Assembly (NCBI GenBank): GCA_030533405.1
Contig: JAUNJF010000001.1
Location: 124,001 to 188,000 of the forward strand
DNA: 64,000 nucleotides
Direction of reading: 5' to 3'
Source: Eubacteriales bacterium
Lineage (GTDB): Bacteria; Bacillota; Clostridia; Lachnospirales; Lachnospiraceae
A program made the translations under genes and the position numbers. Positions 17,129-26,098 of this stretch are shown one piece after another (the first letter of the stretch is position 1; the number at the start of each line of letters is the position of its first letter). The notes under the pieces were generated by a model, which was given only the letters and a program-made list of their open reading frames with translations, had not been told where the DNA came from and searched no databases.

Positions 17129-17887
17129 ATGTTAGAGGTAAAGAATATAAGAAAAAGTTTTGCTAGCTCTGAAGTTCAGGTGCTAAAAGATATTAGTTTC
17201 ACAATCGAAACAGGCGAATTTGTTTGTCTTTTGGGAAAGAGTGGATGTGGAAAGAGTACATTGTTAGATCTTTTAGCAGGATATACAAAACCGGATGGTG
17301 GCGAACTGATTCTAGATGGAAAAAAGATTAAGGGACCAGGAATTGATAGAGGATTGGTATTTCAGGAACACGCGTTATATCCTTGGTATACCGTTTATCA
17401 AAATATATGCTTTGGACCAAAGATTCAAAAGAAAAAAAATTATATAGAACTGGCAGATGAATACCTAGAGATGATTGGTATGAAGAAATATAAGAATTAT
17501 TATCCAGACAGTCTTTCGGGAGGAATGAAGCAGAGAGTTGGAATTGCGAGAGCACTTGCAGCAGAACCTGATGTTTTATTGATGGATGAACCATTTAGTG
17601 CATTGGATCCTTCTACAAGAGTGAAGCTTAGAGATGATTTGATTGAAATATGGAAGAAGACAAATAAAACCATTATTTTTGTAACGCATAGTGTTCCAGA
17701 GGCTGTATATCTGGCAGACCGAGTTATTGCGATGAAGGATGGAACCATTCAGTTTAATGAAAAAATAGATATCGAAAGAAAACGAGATATGAATGATCCA
17801 AAATTCATTGAATATGTAAACAAGATTGAAAGTTTCATCTCTAATAAAAAGGGAAAAAAGGAAAAACTGGTTGTCACAAATGATTAA
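17129..17887 (+). CDS. ABC transporter ATP-binding protein (NitT/TauT/SsuB type)
   Basis: A 252-residue ATPase with Walker A GKSGCGKST near residue 37, the Q-loop VFQEHALYPW, signature LSGGMKQRVGIARAL, Walker B DVLLMDEPFSALD and the switch His in IIFVTHSVPEAVYLADR. These features fit the SsuB/TauB/ThiZ group of importers for small anionic or heterocyclic compounds. ATG 17129 is preferred over GTG 17120 because AAGGAAGG is correctly spaced for it. Together with the permease and lipoprotein that follow it makes one importer, presumably supplying the substrate of the oxoprolinase-like enzymes. Confidence 0.9.
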   Translation: MLEVKNIRKSFASSEVQVLKDISFTIETGEFVCLLGKSGCGKSTLLDLLAGYTKPDGGELILDGKKIKGPGIDRGLVFQEHALYPWYTVYQNICFGPKIQKKKNYIELADEYLEMIGMKKYKNYYPDSLSGGMKQRVGIARALAAEPDVLLMDEPFSALDPSTRVKLRDDLIEIWKKTNKTIIFVTHSVPEAVYLADRVIAMKDGTIQFNEKIDIERKRDMNDPKFIEYVNKIESFISNKKGKKEKLVVTND

Positions 17888-17930
17888 GTGCTTCCAGATG
17901 CTCAATCATATTATGTAAGGAGGATGCGCT

Positions 17931-18728
17931 ATGAAAAATCATAGAAAGAAAAGATATAAAGTCATAAGTGGTGTGTCATTAATAATGTTTTTTGTGATAT
18001 GGCAGGTATATGCAATGCTCAATGCAAAAATGGGTTGGATGAATAAAGCGTTCTTGCCCGCTCCAACAGAGGTTCTTGTAACCTTTAAGAAGTTTTTTGA
18101 TGAGGGAACCTTGTTTGTTCATATAGGAGTCAGTATGTTGAGAATTTTCAAGGGATTCTTTATAGGAACAGTAGTAGGTGTAATTGTTGGATATATAATG
18201 GCAAAGCTTCAGATCTTTGAGAGTATTTTACAGCCGATTATTAATATCTTAGGTGCAATTCCACCGTATGCATTTATGCCACTGTTAATTATCTGGTTTG
18301 GTGTTGGAGAATTTGCAAAGATTGTAATGATTGTGTTGGCAACATTTATTCCTGTTTTAGCTTCTACTATTCAGGGTGTAAAAAGTATTAATCCGTTGCA
18401 TATACGATCTGCAAAGACATTGGGATGTAATGAACTTCAGTTGTTTTATCATGTGGTTGTAAAGACTGCACTTCCGTTCATTATTGCTGGTATGAAGACA
18501 AGCATTTCGCTTTGTTTTTCAGCTTTGGTAGTAGCAGAGATGATTGGATCCGATACAGGACTTGGTTTCATTATTGTAGATGGTCGTAACTGGTTTAAGG
18601 TGGCTAATATGTTTATGGCTATGACATCGATTGCATTATTGCAAACTATTTTCCAGGGTATTTTGACCATGGTAGAACGTAAGCTGTTTAAGTGGAAGAA
18701 GGAAGGTCTTTCATCAGCTATTGAATAA
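17931..18728 (+). CDS. ABC transporter permease (NitT/TauT/SsuC type)
   Basis: A 265-residue membrane protein with about six transmembrane helices, beginning with a first helix at residues 12-30. The EAA-type cytoplasmic loop is in IRSAKTLGCNELQLFYHVVV-like sequence near residue 155, followed by ALPFIIAGMKTSI. A ribosome site GGAGG lies just upstream. It pairs with the ATPase 43 bp before it. Family assignment is firm; the transported compound is not readable. Confidence 0.88.
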   Translation: MKNHRKKRYKVISGVSLIMFFVIWQVYAMLNAKMGWMNKAFLPAPTEVLVTFKKFFDEGTLFVHIGVSMLRIFKGFFIGTVVGVIVGYIMAKLQIFESILQPIINILGAIPPYAFMPLLIIWFGVGEFAKIVMIVLATFIPVLASTIQGVKSINPLHIRSAKTLGCNELQLFYHVVVKTALPFIIAGMKTSISLCFSALVVAEMIGSDTGLGFIIVDGRNWFKVANMFMAMTSIALLQTIFQGILTMVERKLFKWKKEGLSSAIE

Positions 18729-18823
18729 GGCAATACATATTTGTGAAAGGTAGTTTGCAATAACAGGTAACTACTTTTCAAAAGCAAATATATATTACAT
18801 AGAGATTTAAGGAGGAAAAAATT

Positions 18824-19888
18824 ATGAGAAAGAGAATTAGTACAATTATTATGACAACGTTAATGGCACTTTCATTAACTGCATGTGGTGGAGCAGCACA
18901 GAGCACAAGTGCATCAAAAGGAGCTGAGGAGTCAGCAGAAGCAACAGATTCAACAGATTCAAATATGAAATTAAAGGTTATTGCAACACCAGCACCAGCA
19001 TCTTGTTCGCAGGTGGCAGTAGCGGAGGAGCTTGGTTATTTCAAAGAAGAGGGCGTTGATGTTGAGATTCAGTATGTAACAAATTTATCAGATATGGCAT
19101 CTATTATCGCAGGTGGTGGATGTGATGCAGCATTTAACAGCTACTATACTGTAATGACATGGGTTGACTCAGGTCTTGATGTAAAGGTTATTGCTGCAAA
19201 CAATGATATGGGTGGTACACAGGCAGCTGCAATTCGTACAGATATTGATATTAAAAGTCCAAAGGATTTGGAAAACTGTAAGTTGGGACTTGTTCCTGGT
19301 GCAGAGGTTAATGTGGCAATTATGAGAATGTGTGATGAGTATGATGTAGATTTTGATGCCATCAATAAGGTTGAGGTCCAGCCAGCAGATCAGCTTTCTG
19401 CATTTGAATCTGGTGACATTGATATTATTGCTTGTTGGGAGCCATGGTTAACAAAGGCTGAGTCAATGGGAGGACGTTTCCTTCTTTCTGGTAACAAGGC
19501 AGATATCGAAGGAGTTCCATCCGATGTTGATTGGTTAACTTTGTATGAGACAACGGTATGTCCTACATCCGCTGTTACAGAAAAGGCAGACGCTCTTGCT
19601 GCAATGCTTAGAGCTGTTAAGAAGGCTGAGGATTACATTAATTCAAATCGTGATGAGGCAGTTAAGATTGTAGCTAAGGTTTGTGAAAGCGAAGAGTCAG
19701 AAATTGCAGGTATTATGGAGAAAAATGATTATCGCTGGGGAGTAGATTCTCAGTATAAGGAAACAATGTCATCTCTTGAAGACTTTATGTTCGAGCACAA
19801 GATTATTCAAAATGATATTGAATTTGATTCGATTCACGACTTCTCAATTTTGAAGAAGGCAGTTCCAGAGGCTTATACATTAGATTGA
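18824..19888 (+). CDS. ABC transporter substrate-binding lipoprotein (NMT1/SsuA-like)
   Basis: 354 residues with a lipoprotein signal: hydrophobic stretch and lipobox LTAC at residues 18-21, then a low-complexity Ser/Ala/Glu linker. The mature part begins like NMT1/ThiY/SsuA proteins (VAVAEELGYFKEEGVDVEIQ) and continues with DLENCKLGLVPGAEVN and DIIACWEPWLTKA, the aromatic/acid ligand region of the family. It is preceded by AGGAGG. It belongs with the ATPase and permease upstream; the operon suggests pyroglutamate or another lactam or amide as ligand, but this is inference. Confidence 0.88.
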   Translation: MRKRISTIIMTTLMALSLTACGGAAQSTSASKGAEESAEATDSTDSNMKLKVIATPAPASCSQVAVAEELGYFKEEGVDVEIQYVTNLSDMASIIAGGGCDAAFNSYYTVMTWVDSGLDVKVIAANNDMGGTQAAAIRTDIDIKSPKDLENCKLGLVPGAEVNVAIMRMCDEYDVDFDAINKVEVQPADQLSAFESGDIDIIACWEPWLTKAESMGGRFLLSGNKADIEGVPSDVDWLTLYETTVCPTSAVTEKADALAAMLRAVKKAEDYINSNRDEAVKIVAKVCESEESEIAGIMEKNDYRWGVDSQYKETMSSLEDFMFEHKIIQNDIEFDSIHDFSILKKAVPEAYTLD

Positions 19889-19910
19889 GAATGGTGCAAG
19901 GAGGAATAAC

Positions 19911-20510
19911 ATGACAGATAATTATGTGATCACCTTTACCAGACAATTTGGTAGTTTAGGTAGACAGGTTGCTCAAAAGGTTTCGGAGATTTTGGACATT
20001 GAATATTATGATAGAGATATTGTAGAGCATGCAGCGAAAAAGATGAAGCTTCCTTCTTCGGCTGTAACAGAAGCAGAGGAGTCAGTAAGAACGGCATTAT
20101 TCAATATGCAATATCCATTAGGACTTGGAACAAGCAAAATTCAGGATAAAGTATTTGAGACACAGAAGGAATTAATCAACGAGTATGTGGAAAATGAAAA
20201 CTGCATTGTAGTTGGACGATGTGCTGATTACATATTGAGGGATCATCCAAGAAGCTTGCATATATTTCTCTATGCTTCCTATGAAGAAAGAGTGGTTAAT
20301 TGTGTAAATGCTCTTTATATGACTGCTTCAGAGGCAAAGAAAATGATTAAAAGCGTAGATACTGCAAGAGCATCTTATCATAAGCATTATGCTGGATATT
20401 TGCCAGGAGATAAGGAGCATTACGATATTCAGATTAACACCGCATTGTTAGGTGTGGATGGAACTGCTGAATTGATTGCAGAATTAGCAAAGAAAAAATT
20501 TGGATTATAA
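19911..20510 (+). CDS. Cytidylate kinase-like protein
   Basis: A 199-residue P-loop-like protein of the cytidylate kinase-like family found in Firmicutes: ITFTRQFGSLGRQVAQKVSE at the N-terminus, YYDRDIVEHAA near residue 40, and CIVVGRCADYILRDHP near residue 100. The classical Walker A GxxGxGK(S/T) is not intact (GSLGRQ instead), so kinase activity on CMP is uncertain. It sits between the transporter lipoprotein and pxpB on the same strand, 22 and 36 bp away. Its role in the operon is unknown. Confidence 0.75.
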   Translation: MTDNYVITFTRQFGSLGRQVAQKVSEILDIEYYDRDIVEHAAKKMKLPSSAVTEAEESVRTALFNMQYPLGLGTSKIQDKVFETQKELINEYVENENCIVVGRCADYILRDHPRSLHIFLYASYEERVVNCVNALYMTASEAKKMIKSVDTARASYHKHYAGYLPGDKEHYDIQINTALLGVDGTAELIAELAKKKFGL

Positions 20511-20546
20511 ATATACTTCTGATTACAGAAAAGGAGGTAACGGAAA

Positions 20547-21530
20547 ATGAGCAAATATGACGTTATTATTTCTTCATTACCTGCTACAGATAGTAGAAAA
20601 GAGATATTCTTCCGACAGGCGGGAGATGGATTTTTACAGGTTGAGTACGGAGCAATTCCAACCGTGGAATTGATGGATTCTTTTCGAATGTTAGCAGTAG
20701 ATGCAGAGATTCGAAAGATGAATATTCCTGGATTGATTGAAACATTGCCAGGCGTTCGAACAAACTTAATGCATTTTGATCCTTTGGTATTGGATTACGA
20801 ATCTTTGATTTGTTATTTAACGGAGGCAGAGAACAGGATTAAGAGTGTGGATGACATGGTAATTGATTCCAGAATCATCACGTTACCAATGACATTTGAA
20901 GATAGCAAAACAAAAAGTGCAGTTGAATTATATGAGAAATCAGTTCGTAAGGACGCACCAAATGATATGGGTGGATACAACTTGGAATATACAGCACTTT
21001 GTAATGGTTGTACAGTTCAGGATATTAAAGACATGGTAATGGGAACATATTGGTATAACAGTGGTTGTGGCTTTTATCCTGGTAATGCTTTCTGGTGGCC
21101 AATGGATCCAAGATGTAAGATTTGTGTGCCTAAGGCAAATCCACCAAGAACATGGACTCCAGAAGGATCTGTAGGAATCGGTGGTGTATCACTTTGTACC
21201 TATCCTAGTGATTCTGGTGGAGGTAATCAGTTGTTTGGAAGAACCATTCCAGTTATTCAGATGAAGATGTTACATCCTCAGTTTAAGGAGTCCCCATTCC
21301 TTTATAAGAGATATGGCGATCGTATCAAATTCCGTGAAGTAGAGGAAAAGGAATTAAATGAAATATGCGATATGGTAAACAATGGAACTGGCTACGAATA
21401 CGAAATCGAGGAAGGTCAGATCATTGTGAAAGATTATCTTGAGTTTATCAATAGAGAAGATGTGAAGGCTGGTGCTGCAGATTTGGTAAGACGTCAGCAG
21501 GAAGCTTCAAAGATTATTCCTAGAGTGTAG
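20547..21530 (+). CDS. pxpB: 5-oxoprolinase subunit B (KipI/AHS1 domain)
   Basis: A 327-residue protein with the allophanate hydrolase subunit 1/KipI domain: a positive N-terminal domain with FRQAGDGFLQVEYG and the later GYNLEYTALCNG, then GCGFYPGNAFWWPMDPR, and SVGIGGVSLCTYPSDSGGG, which is the substrate/ATP-site region of the family. It is somewhat longer than Bacillus KipI, resembling the CT-domain half of urea carboxylases. GGAGG is present upstream. It is paired with pxpC 13 bp downstream. Confidence 0.85.
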   Translation: MSKYDVIISSLPATDSRKEIFFRQAGDGFLQVEYGAIPTVELMDSFRMLAVDAEIRKMNIPGLIETLPGVRTNLMHFDPLVLDYESLICYLTEAENRIKSVDDMVIDSRIITLPMTFEDSKTKSAVELYEKSVRKDAPNDMGGYNLEYTALCNGCTVQDIKDMVMGTYWYNSGCGFYPGNAFWWPMDPRCKICVPKANPPRTWTPEGSVGIGGVSLCTYPSDSGGGNQLFGRTIPVIQMKMLHPQFKESPFLYKRYGDRIKFREVEEKELNEICDMVNNGTGYEYEIEEGQIIVKDYLEFINREDVKAGAADLVRRQQEASKIIPRV

Positions 21531-21543
21531 AGAGGGTGAGAGT

Positions 21544-22530
21544 ATGATAAAAGTTCTAAATGGTGGAATCGAAATAGTTGTGGAAGATTGGCCAGGAAGA
21601 GTTGGATATATGGGACTTGGAATGTCACCTTCTGGCGCATTGGACAATCTTGCACTTCAGATTGGTAATATTATTGTTGGAAATGATCCAGGTGAGGCGG
21701 GTATTGAAATAACTGCTGGATATTGTTCCTTTGAATTTACAGAAGATAAAGTAATCTGTCTGACAGGAACAGATATGTCTGCAACAGTGAATGGTGAGAG
21801 CGTTCCTACCTGGGAAGCATTTAAGGTATGTGCAGGTGACCAGATTAAATTTGATCATTTTGGTGAAGTGGGATTCCGTGCTTATATCTTAATAGCTGGT
21901 GGTATTGATGTTCCATTATATTTGGATAGCAAATCAACATGTTTGTTTGGTTCATATGGTGGTTTTGAAGGAAGAAAATTAAAACCTGGTGATGAATTAA
22001 GGGGAATTGCTGTACCAAATCAGGATGAATTAATTGGAAGAAAGGTGAATCCAAAATACAAGCCAGAATACAAAAATGTGTGGGATGTAAGATTGATTGT
22101 AGGACCTGCATCAGTACCAGATTATGTAACAGAGGAAGGTATGGATTATTTGTTCTCTCATGAGCATAAGGTGAGACATGATTCAAACCGTTCTGGATAT
22201 CGTTTGGAGGAATTGCCATCCTTCTTCTTTGCAAGAGAAAATGGTGGTGAAGGTGGAGATCATCCATCCAACTGGATCGAGTCCGGATATAACATGTTAG
22301 GAGCTGTAAATATCAATGGTAATTTTCCAACCTTGTTAATTGGTGATGGACCTACCTTTGGAGGACTAATGTGTTCAGCAAATATTATTTATGCAGATCT
22401 TTGGATTATCGGTCAAACGATTCCAGGAAGAGACAAAATTAAGTTTGTTCAGACAACACAGGAAGAAGCAAAGCAGGCTAGAATCGAGCAGCTTCAAATG
22501 TTAAAAAAAGAAGATTTGGTAATTAGATAA
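21544..22530 (+). CDS. pxpC: 5-oxoprolinase subunit C (KipA/AHS2 domain)
   Basis: 328 residues of the allophanate hydrolase subunit 2/KipA family: DWPGRVGYMGLGMSPSGALD near residue 15, GDQIKFD, AYILIAGGIDVP, and DSNRSGYRLEE-like sequence near residue 217, with the C-terminal GDGPTFGGL. AHS1 and AHS2 domains form the carboxyltransferase half of urea carboxylase and the catalytic half of 5-oxoprolinase. Translation is probably coupled to pxpB. Immediately after it comes a biotin carboxyl carrier gene, which is not needed by the standard PxpABC reaction. Confidence 0.88.
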   Translation: MIKVLNGGIEIVVEDWPGRVGYMGLGMSPSGALDNLALQIGNIIVGNDPGEAGIEITAGYCSFEFTEDKVICLTGTDMSATVNGESVPTWEAFKVCAGDQIKFDHFGEVGFRAYILIAGGIDVPLYLDSKSTCLFGSYGGFEGRKLKPGDELRGIAVPNQDELIGRKVNPKYKPEYKNVWDVRLIVGPASVPDYVTEEGMDYLFSHEHKVRHDSNRSGYRLEELPSFFFARENGGEGGDHPSNWIESGYNMLGAVNINGNFPTLLIGDGPTFGGLMCSANIIYADLWIIGQTIPGRDKIKFVQTTQEEAKQARIEQLQMLKKEDLVIR

Positions 22531-22551
22531 TACGAAATGGAGGATTGAATT

Positions 22552-22773
22552 ATGGATTTCACATTGAATGCACATATGCCAGGACTTGTGGCGCGAGTAA
22601 CTTGTGAGGTTGGTCAGGAAGTAGAGGAAAATCAGGAATTAGTTGTTTTAAATTGTATGAAAACAGAGATTAGTTGTTTGAGCCCAAAGGCGGGTAAGGT
22701 TAAAGAAATTTTGGTTGCTGAATGGGATGAGATGGATGTAGATGTTCCAATGATCGTTTTGGAGGAAGTATAA
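22552..22773 (+). CDS. Biotin carboxyl carrier protein (biotinyl domain)
   Basis: A 73-residue stand-alone biotinyl domain. The biotin-acceptor Lys is in LNCMKTEI near residue 36 (family motif xMKx), and the flanking beta strands, with PGLVARVTCEVGQEVEENQ, are complete. It lacks the long N-terminal region of acetyl-CoA carboxylase AccB. It lies 21 bp after pxpC and 663 bp before biotin carboxylase, implying that these three work together. Confidence 0.9.
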   Translation: MDFTLNAHMPGLVARVTCEVGQEVEENQELVVLNCMKTEISCLSPKAGKVKEILVAEWDEMDVDVPMIVLEEV

Positions 22774-22793
22774 AAAAGAAAGAGGCAATCGGA

Positions 22794-23417
22794 ATGAAGG
22801 TGTTACTGATTAACGGAAGTCCTCGCGCAAAGGGCTGTACTTACACAGCCCTTTCTATTGTTGAAGAAAGTCTGAAGCAGGCGGGGATTGAAACAGAGAT
22901 TTTTCAAATTGGTGTCAAACCTGTTCGTGGATGTATTGAGTGCAAGGTCTGTTGGGAAACAGGCAGATGCGTGTTTCAGGATGACGTATTGGCACAGTTG
23001 TATCCTAAGCTTGAAGAGGCGGATGGATTTGTATTTGGCTCTCCAACATACTTTGCGTCAGCGAACGGAAGTATGGTATCGCTGATGGATCGTTTATTTT
23101 ATACAGCAAAGGAATTATGGTTAAAACCAGCAGCCTGTGTTGTATCGGCGAGACGGGGAGGAACCACAGCAGCCCTGGATGTTTTATTAAAATATCCAGC
23201 CAATCGAAATATGCCAATTGTATCATCTCAGTATTGGAATATGGTACATGGAAATGAACCAGAAGAAGTATTAGAGGATTTGGAAGGGATTCAAACCATG
23301 CGCACATTAGGAAAGAATATGGCATGGATGTTGAAATGTATAGAAGCAGGAAAAAATGCGGGAATTGAAAAACCAGAGATTGAGGAAAAAATAAAGACGA
23401 ATTATATTCGATCATAG
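22794..23417 (+). CDS. NADPH-dependent FMN reductase/flavodoxin-like protein
   Basis: 207 residues of the flavodoxin-like FMN reductase family. N-terminal LLINGSPRAKGCTYTAL binds the FMN phosphate; GSPTYFASANGSM near residue 82 is the second FMN loop; VRGCIECKVCWETGRC carries a cluster of Cys residues typical of iron-sulfur flavoproteins and related reductases. It stands between the carrier and biotin carboxylase, so it may be a redox partner of the pathway or simply co-regulated. The reaction is unknown. Confidence 0.8.
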   Translation: MKVLLINGSPRAKGCTYTALSIVEESLKQAGIETEIFQIGVKPVRGCIECKVCWETGRCVFQDDVLAQLYPKLEEADGFVFGSPTYFASANGSMVSLMDRLFYTAKELWLKPAACVVSARRGGTTAALDVLLKYPANRNMPIVSSQYWNMVHGNEPEEVLEDLEGIQTMRTLGKNMAWMLKCIEAGKNAGIEKPEIEEKIKTNYIRS

Positions 23418-23436
23418 ACAGAAAAGAGGCGATATT

Positions 23437-24792
23437 ATGATTAAAAAAGTATTGATTGCAAACAGAGGCGAAATTGTAAATCGCGTAATTCGAACATGTA
23501 AGAAAATGAATATTCAGACGGTTGTAGTGTACTCTGATGCAGATAAGGATGCTACATATATTGCAGATGCAGATGAGGCGTATTATATTGGTCCTTCTGC
23601 TCCTGTAAAAAGTTATTTAAATAAAGAATGTATTATTGATGTGATTAAGAAGTCTGGTGCAGATGCAGTACATCCAGGTTACGGCTTTCTTTCAGAGTCA
23701 GCGGGCTTTGCAAAAGATGTGGCAGATGCAGGTGCTATTTGGATTGGACCAAAACCGGAATTCTTGGAGGATATTGAATCAAAATGTTTTTGTAGACAGA
23801 TTGCGGAAAAAGCAGGTGTTCCGATTACACCGGGAACAACAAAGCCTGTCGGTAGTGTGAAAGAGATTTATGAGATTGCATCGGATGTAGGATTACCAGT
23901 GTTACTGAAGCTTGATAAGGGTGGCGGTGGAAAAGGAATTGAAAAAATTAATTCCTTTGAGTCGGAGGAACAGACAGAATCAATCTTTTTGAACATGAAA
24001 AAGATTGGTGAGATGGCATTTGCATCTGGTGACGTGTATGTAGAAAAAGCAGTCCTTAATCCTAGACATATCGAGATACAGTTTATATCCGATCATACAG
24101 GAAATGTTGTATGTCTTGGTGAGCGTGAGTGTTCTATTCAGCGAAGATACCAGAAAATGCTTGAGGAATCACCATCGCCTGTAGTAACAGAGCAGGATCG
24201 CGAGAAGTTATATGACTACACAAGAAAGCTTGTGAAGGCAATGAATTATACAGGTGCTGGTACTATTGAGATGCTTCGTGCTGGTAACGGGGAATATTAC
24301 TTTATGGAAATCAATGCAAGACTTCAGGTAGAGCATCCAGTATCGGAATTTGTAACTGGTGTGGATATTGTAGAGCAGCAGATTAAAATTGCAGCGGGAG
24401 AGCCAATTGATTTCAAACAGGAGGACATTTGCATTAAAGGTCATGCCATTGAGTGTAGAGTCAATGCAGAGGATCCAGTAACATTTACACCAATGCCAGG
24501 TACGATTTCGAAAGTGACATTTCCAGATACGACTAGTGGAAAGGTTCGAATTGAGCATGCAATATGTGATGGTTACAAAATAACGCCATACTATGATTCT
24601 ATGATCTTTAAATTGATTACCTGGGGTGAAGATAGAAATGCCTGTGTAGATAATATGAAGACTGCGTTAAATCAGTTTGAGATTGAGGGTGTTAATACAA
24701 CCATTGCCACTGATTTAAAAATTCTTGAGAATCAAAGCTTCTTGTCCGGAAAGTTTTCGACTTCATTTTTAAAGGATGAGAAATTTATCTAA
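23437..24792 (+). CDS. accC: Biotin carboxylase
   Basis: A 451-residue ATP-grasp enzyme that carboxylates biotin on the carrier protein using bicarbonate and ATP. The N-terminal LIANRGEIVNRVIRTCKKM, HPGYGFLSE, the glycine-rich ATP loop DKGGGGKGIE near residue 163, IQRRYQKMLEESPSP, and EINARLQVEHPVSE with the catalytic Arg/Glu residues are all intact. It equals acetyl-CoA carboxylase AccC in length. Its place with pxpB/pxpC rather than accB/accD suggests a dedicated role, although service to the carboxyltransferase at 31889 is possible. The symbol accC denotes the family only. Confidence 0.9.
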   Translation: MIKKVLIANRGEIVNRVIRTCKKMNIQTVVVYSDADKDATYIADADEAYYIGPSAPVKSYLNKECIIDVIKKSGADAVHPGYGFLSESAGFAKDVADAGAIWIGPKPEFLEDIESKCFCRQIAEKAGVPITPGTTKPVGSVKEIYEIASDVGLPVLLKLDKGGGGKGIEKINSFESEEQTESIFLNMKKIGEMAFASGDVYVEKAVLNPRHIEIQFISDHTGNVVCLGERECSIQRRYQKMLEESPSPVVTEQDREKLYDYTRKLVKAMNYTGAGTIEMLRAGNGEYYFMEINARLQVEHPVSEFVTGVDIVEQQIKIAAGEPIDFKQEDICIKGHAIECRVNAEDPVTFTPMPGTISKVTFPDTTSGKVRIEHAICDGYKITPYYDSMIFKLITWGEDRNACVDNMKTALNQFEIEGVNTTIATDLKILENQSFLSGKFSTSFLKDEKFI

Positions 24793-24797
24793 TTGTA

Positions 24798-24831
24798 ATT
24801 GCGAAGCTGAAATTATCATCAGTTTCGCAAT
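24798..24831 (+). other. Intercistronic hairpin
   Basis: ATTGCGAAGCTGA pairs with TCAGTTTCGCAAT (one G-T) around an 8-base loop. No T-run follows, so it may protect RNA ends or modulate expression rather than terminate. Confidence 0.6.
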
Positions 24832-24854
24832 TGCTGTAAAAGGATGGTGTTTGA

Positions 24855-25964
24855 ATGAATAGGTTTGGGATTGTTCCAACTGTGGAAGAATATAGTGATT
24901 TTATGAGCTTTGCAAAACAACATGAAATCGATTGTGATGACTTGATTATCACGAATAAATATATACTAGATGTGGAGAAAATGGGATTAACATGTTCCGT
25001 TATCTATCAGGAAGAATATGGAAGTGGTGAACCCACAGATGTGATGGTGAATCTTTTGCTTAAGGATTTGGAACATGTTTCATATAAAAGATTAATTGCA
25101 ATTGGTGGTGGAACGGTTATTGATATCGCAAAGATTATTGCGGTGGCACCAAAGGGAACAAAAGATATCAATGTGCTATATGAAAATATGAGTGATTTGA
25201 AGAAACAATGTGAATTCTTTATTATTCCTACAACCTGTGGGACTGGGTCGGAGATGACAAACATTTCGATTGTAAACAGAACTACAATCGGAACGAAACA
25301 GGGGTTGGTGTCGCAGGAAATGTATTGTGACCATGCAGTATTGATTGCACAGTTTATAGAAAGTCTTCCTTATGGTGTGTTTGCAACCAGCTCACTTGAT
25401 GCGTTGGTTCATGGTGTGGAGAGCTTTTTGAGTCCAAATGCAACTGCTCTTTCAGAGTTGTTTTCAAAGGAAGCGATTCGTTTAATTTTAGAGGGATATC
25501 AAAAGCTTGTGACAAAAAAGTGTGAATTGTCAGAGCTTGCAGTTACCTTTTTACGTGCTTCTAATTATGCAGGTATTGCATTTGGAAATGCAGGATGTGG
25601 AACGGTACACGCTATGAGTTATGCTTTTGGCGGGAAATATCATGTTGCACATGGAGAATCAAATTATGAGTTGTTCACAGCGGTATTGAAGTATTATCAA
25701 GCACAGAATCCTGGTGGGAAAATAAGAGACTTAATTAATCTGTTTCAGCAGGTTCTGAAGTCAGAAAAAGGTCTTAAGGCACTAGAAGATCTGTTGAATC
25801 AAATATTACCATGGAAACCAATGGCAGATTATGGAATGACAAAAGAGGATGTTTTGGATTTTGCCAATAGCACAATTCAGAATCAGACCAGATTGTTAAA
25901 TAACAGTTATGTACCAATGACGGAGGAAGCAATTGGACATATATATTTGAATTGTTTGATCTAA
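24855..25964 (+). CDS. Iron-containing alcohol dehydrogenase, 4-hydroxybutyrate dehydrogenase-like
   Basis: A 369-residue group III alcohol dehydrogenase. The cofactor loop RLIAIGGGTVIDIAKI is near residue 78, and IPTTCGTGSEMTN near residue 123. The metal ligands are Asp in TSSLDALVHGVES, His in the same segment, and later His residues in GTVHAMSYAFGGKYHVAHG. The overall pattern, including the N-terminal EEYGSGEPTDVM and the KPMADYGM tail, reminds me of 4-hydroxybutyrate dehydrogenase of Clostridium kluyveri, which interconverts succinate semialdehyde and 4-hydroxybutyrate. It fits a C4 product from a lactam or glutamate-type precursor, but no transaminase or CoA-transferase for such a route is in the window. 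Confidence 0.75.
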   Translation: MNRFGIVPTVEEYSDFMSFAKQHEIDCDDLIITNKYILDVEKMGLTCSVIYQEEYGSGEPTDVMVNLLLKDLEHVSYKRLIAIGGGTVIDIAKIIAVAPKGTKDINVLYENMSDLKKQCEFFIIPTTCGTGSEMTNISIVNRTTIGTKQGLVSQEMYCDHAVLIAQFIESLPYGVFATSSLDALVHGVESFLSPNATALSELFSKEAIRLILEGYQKLVTKKCELSELAVTFLRASNYAGIAFGNAGCGTVHAMSYAFGGKYHVAHGESNYELFTAVLKYYQAQNPGGKIRDLINLFQQVLKSEKGLKALEDLLNQILPWKPMADYGMTKEDVLDFANSTIQNQTRLLNNSYVPMTEEAIGHIYLNCLI

Positions 25965-25970
25965 AAAGTA

Positions 25971-26083
25971 GAGCGGATAATACTTGTCCGCTTGCTTTTT
26001 CTATAGATCTCGCCCACAAGGGCCAGGACAATGTCCGAACAATTGCCGCAAAATGGCTAGTGTGCTGTGCACACTTTGTTCTA
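25971..26083 (+). repeat. Dispersed structured intergenic repeat, copy D
   Basis: It matches copies A-C over ATCTCGCCCACAAGGGCCAG, CAATGTCCGAACAA and GGCTAGTGTG, and is closed by GAACAA/TTTGTTC. Its first stem is replaced by GCGGA/TCCGC. It starts directly after the dehydrogenase stop codon and ends 15 bp before birA. Confidence 0.7.
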
Positions 26084-26098
26084 GAAAGAAGTGGTTAT

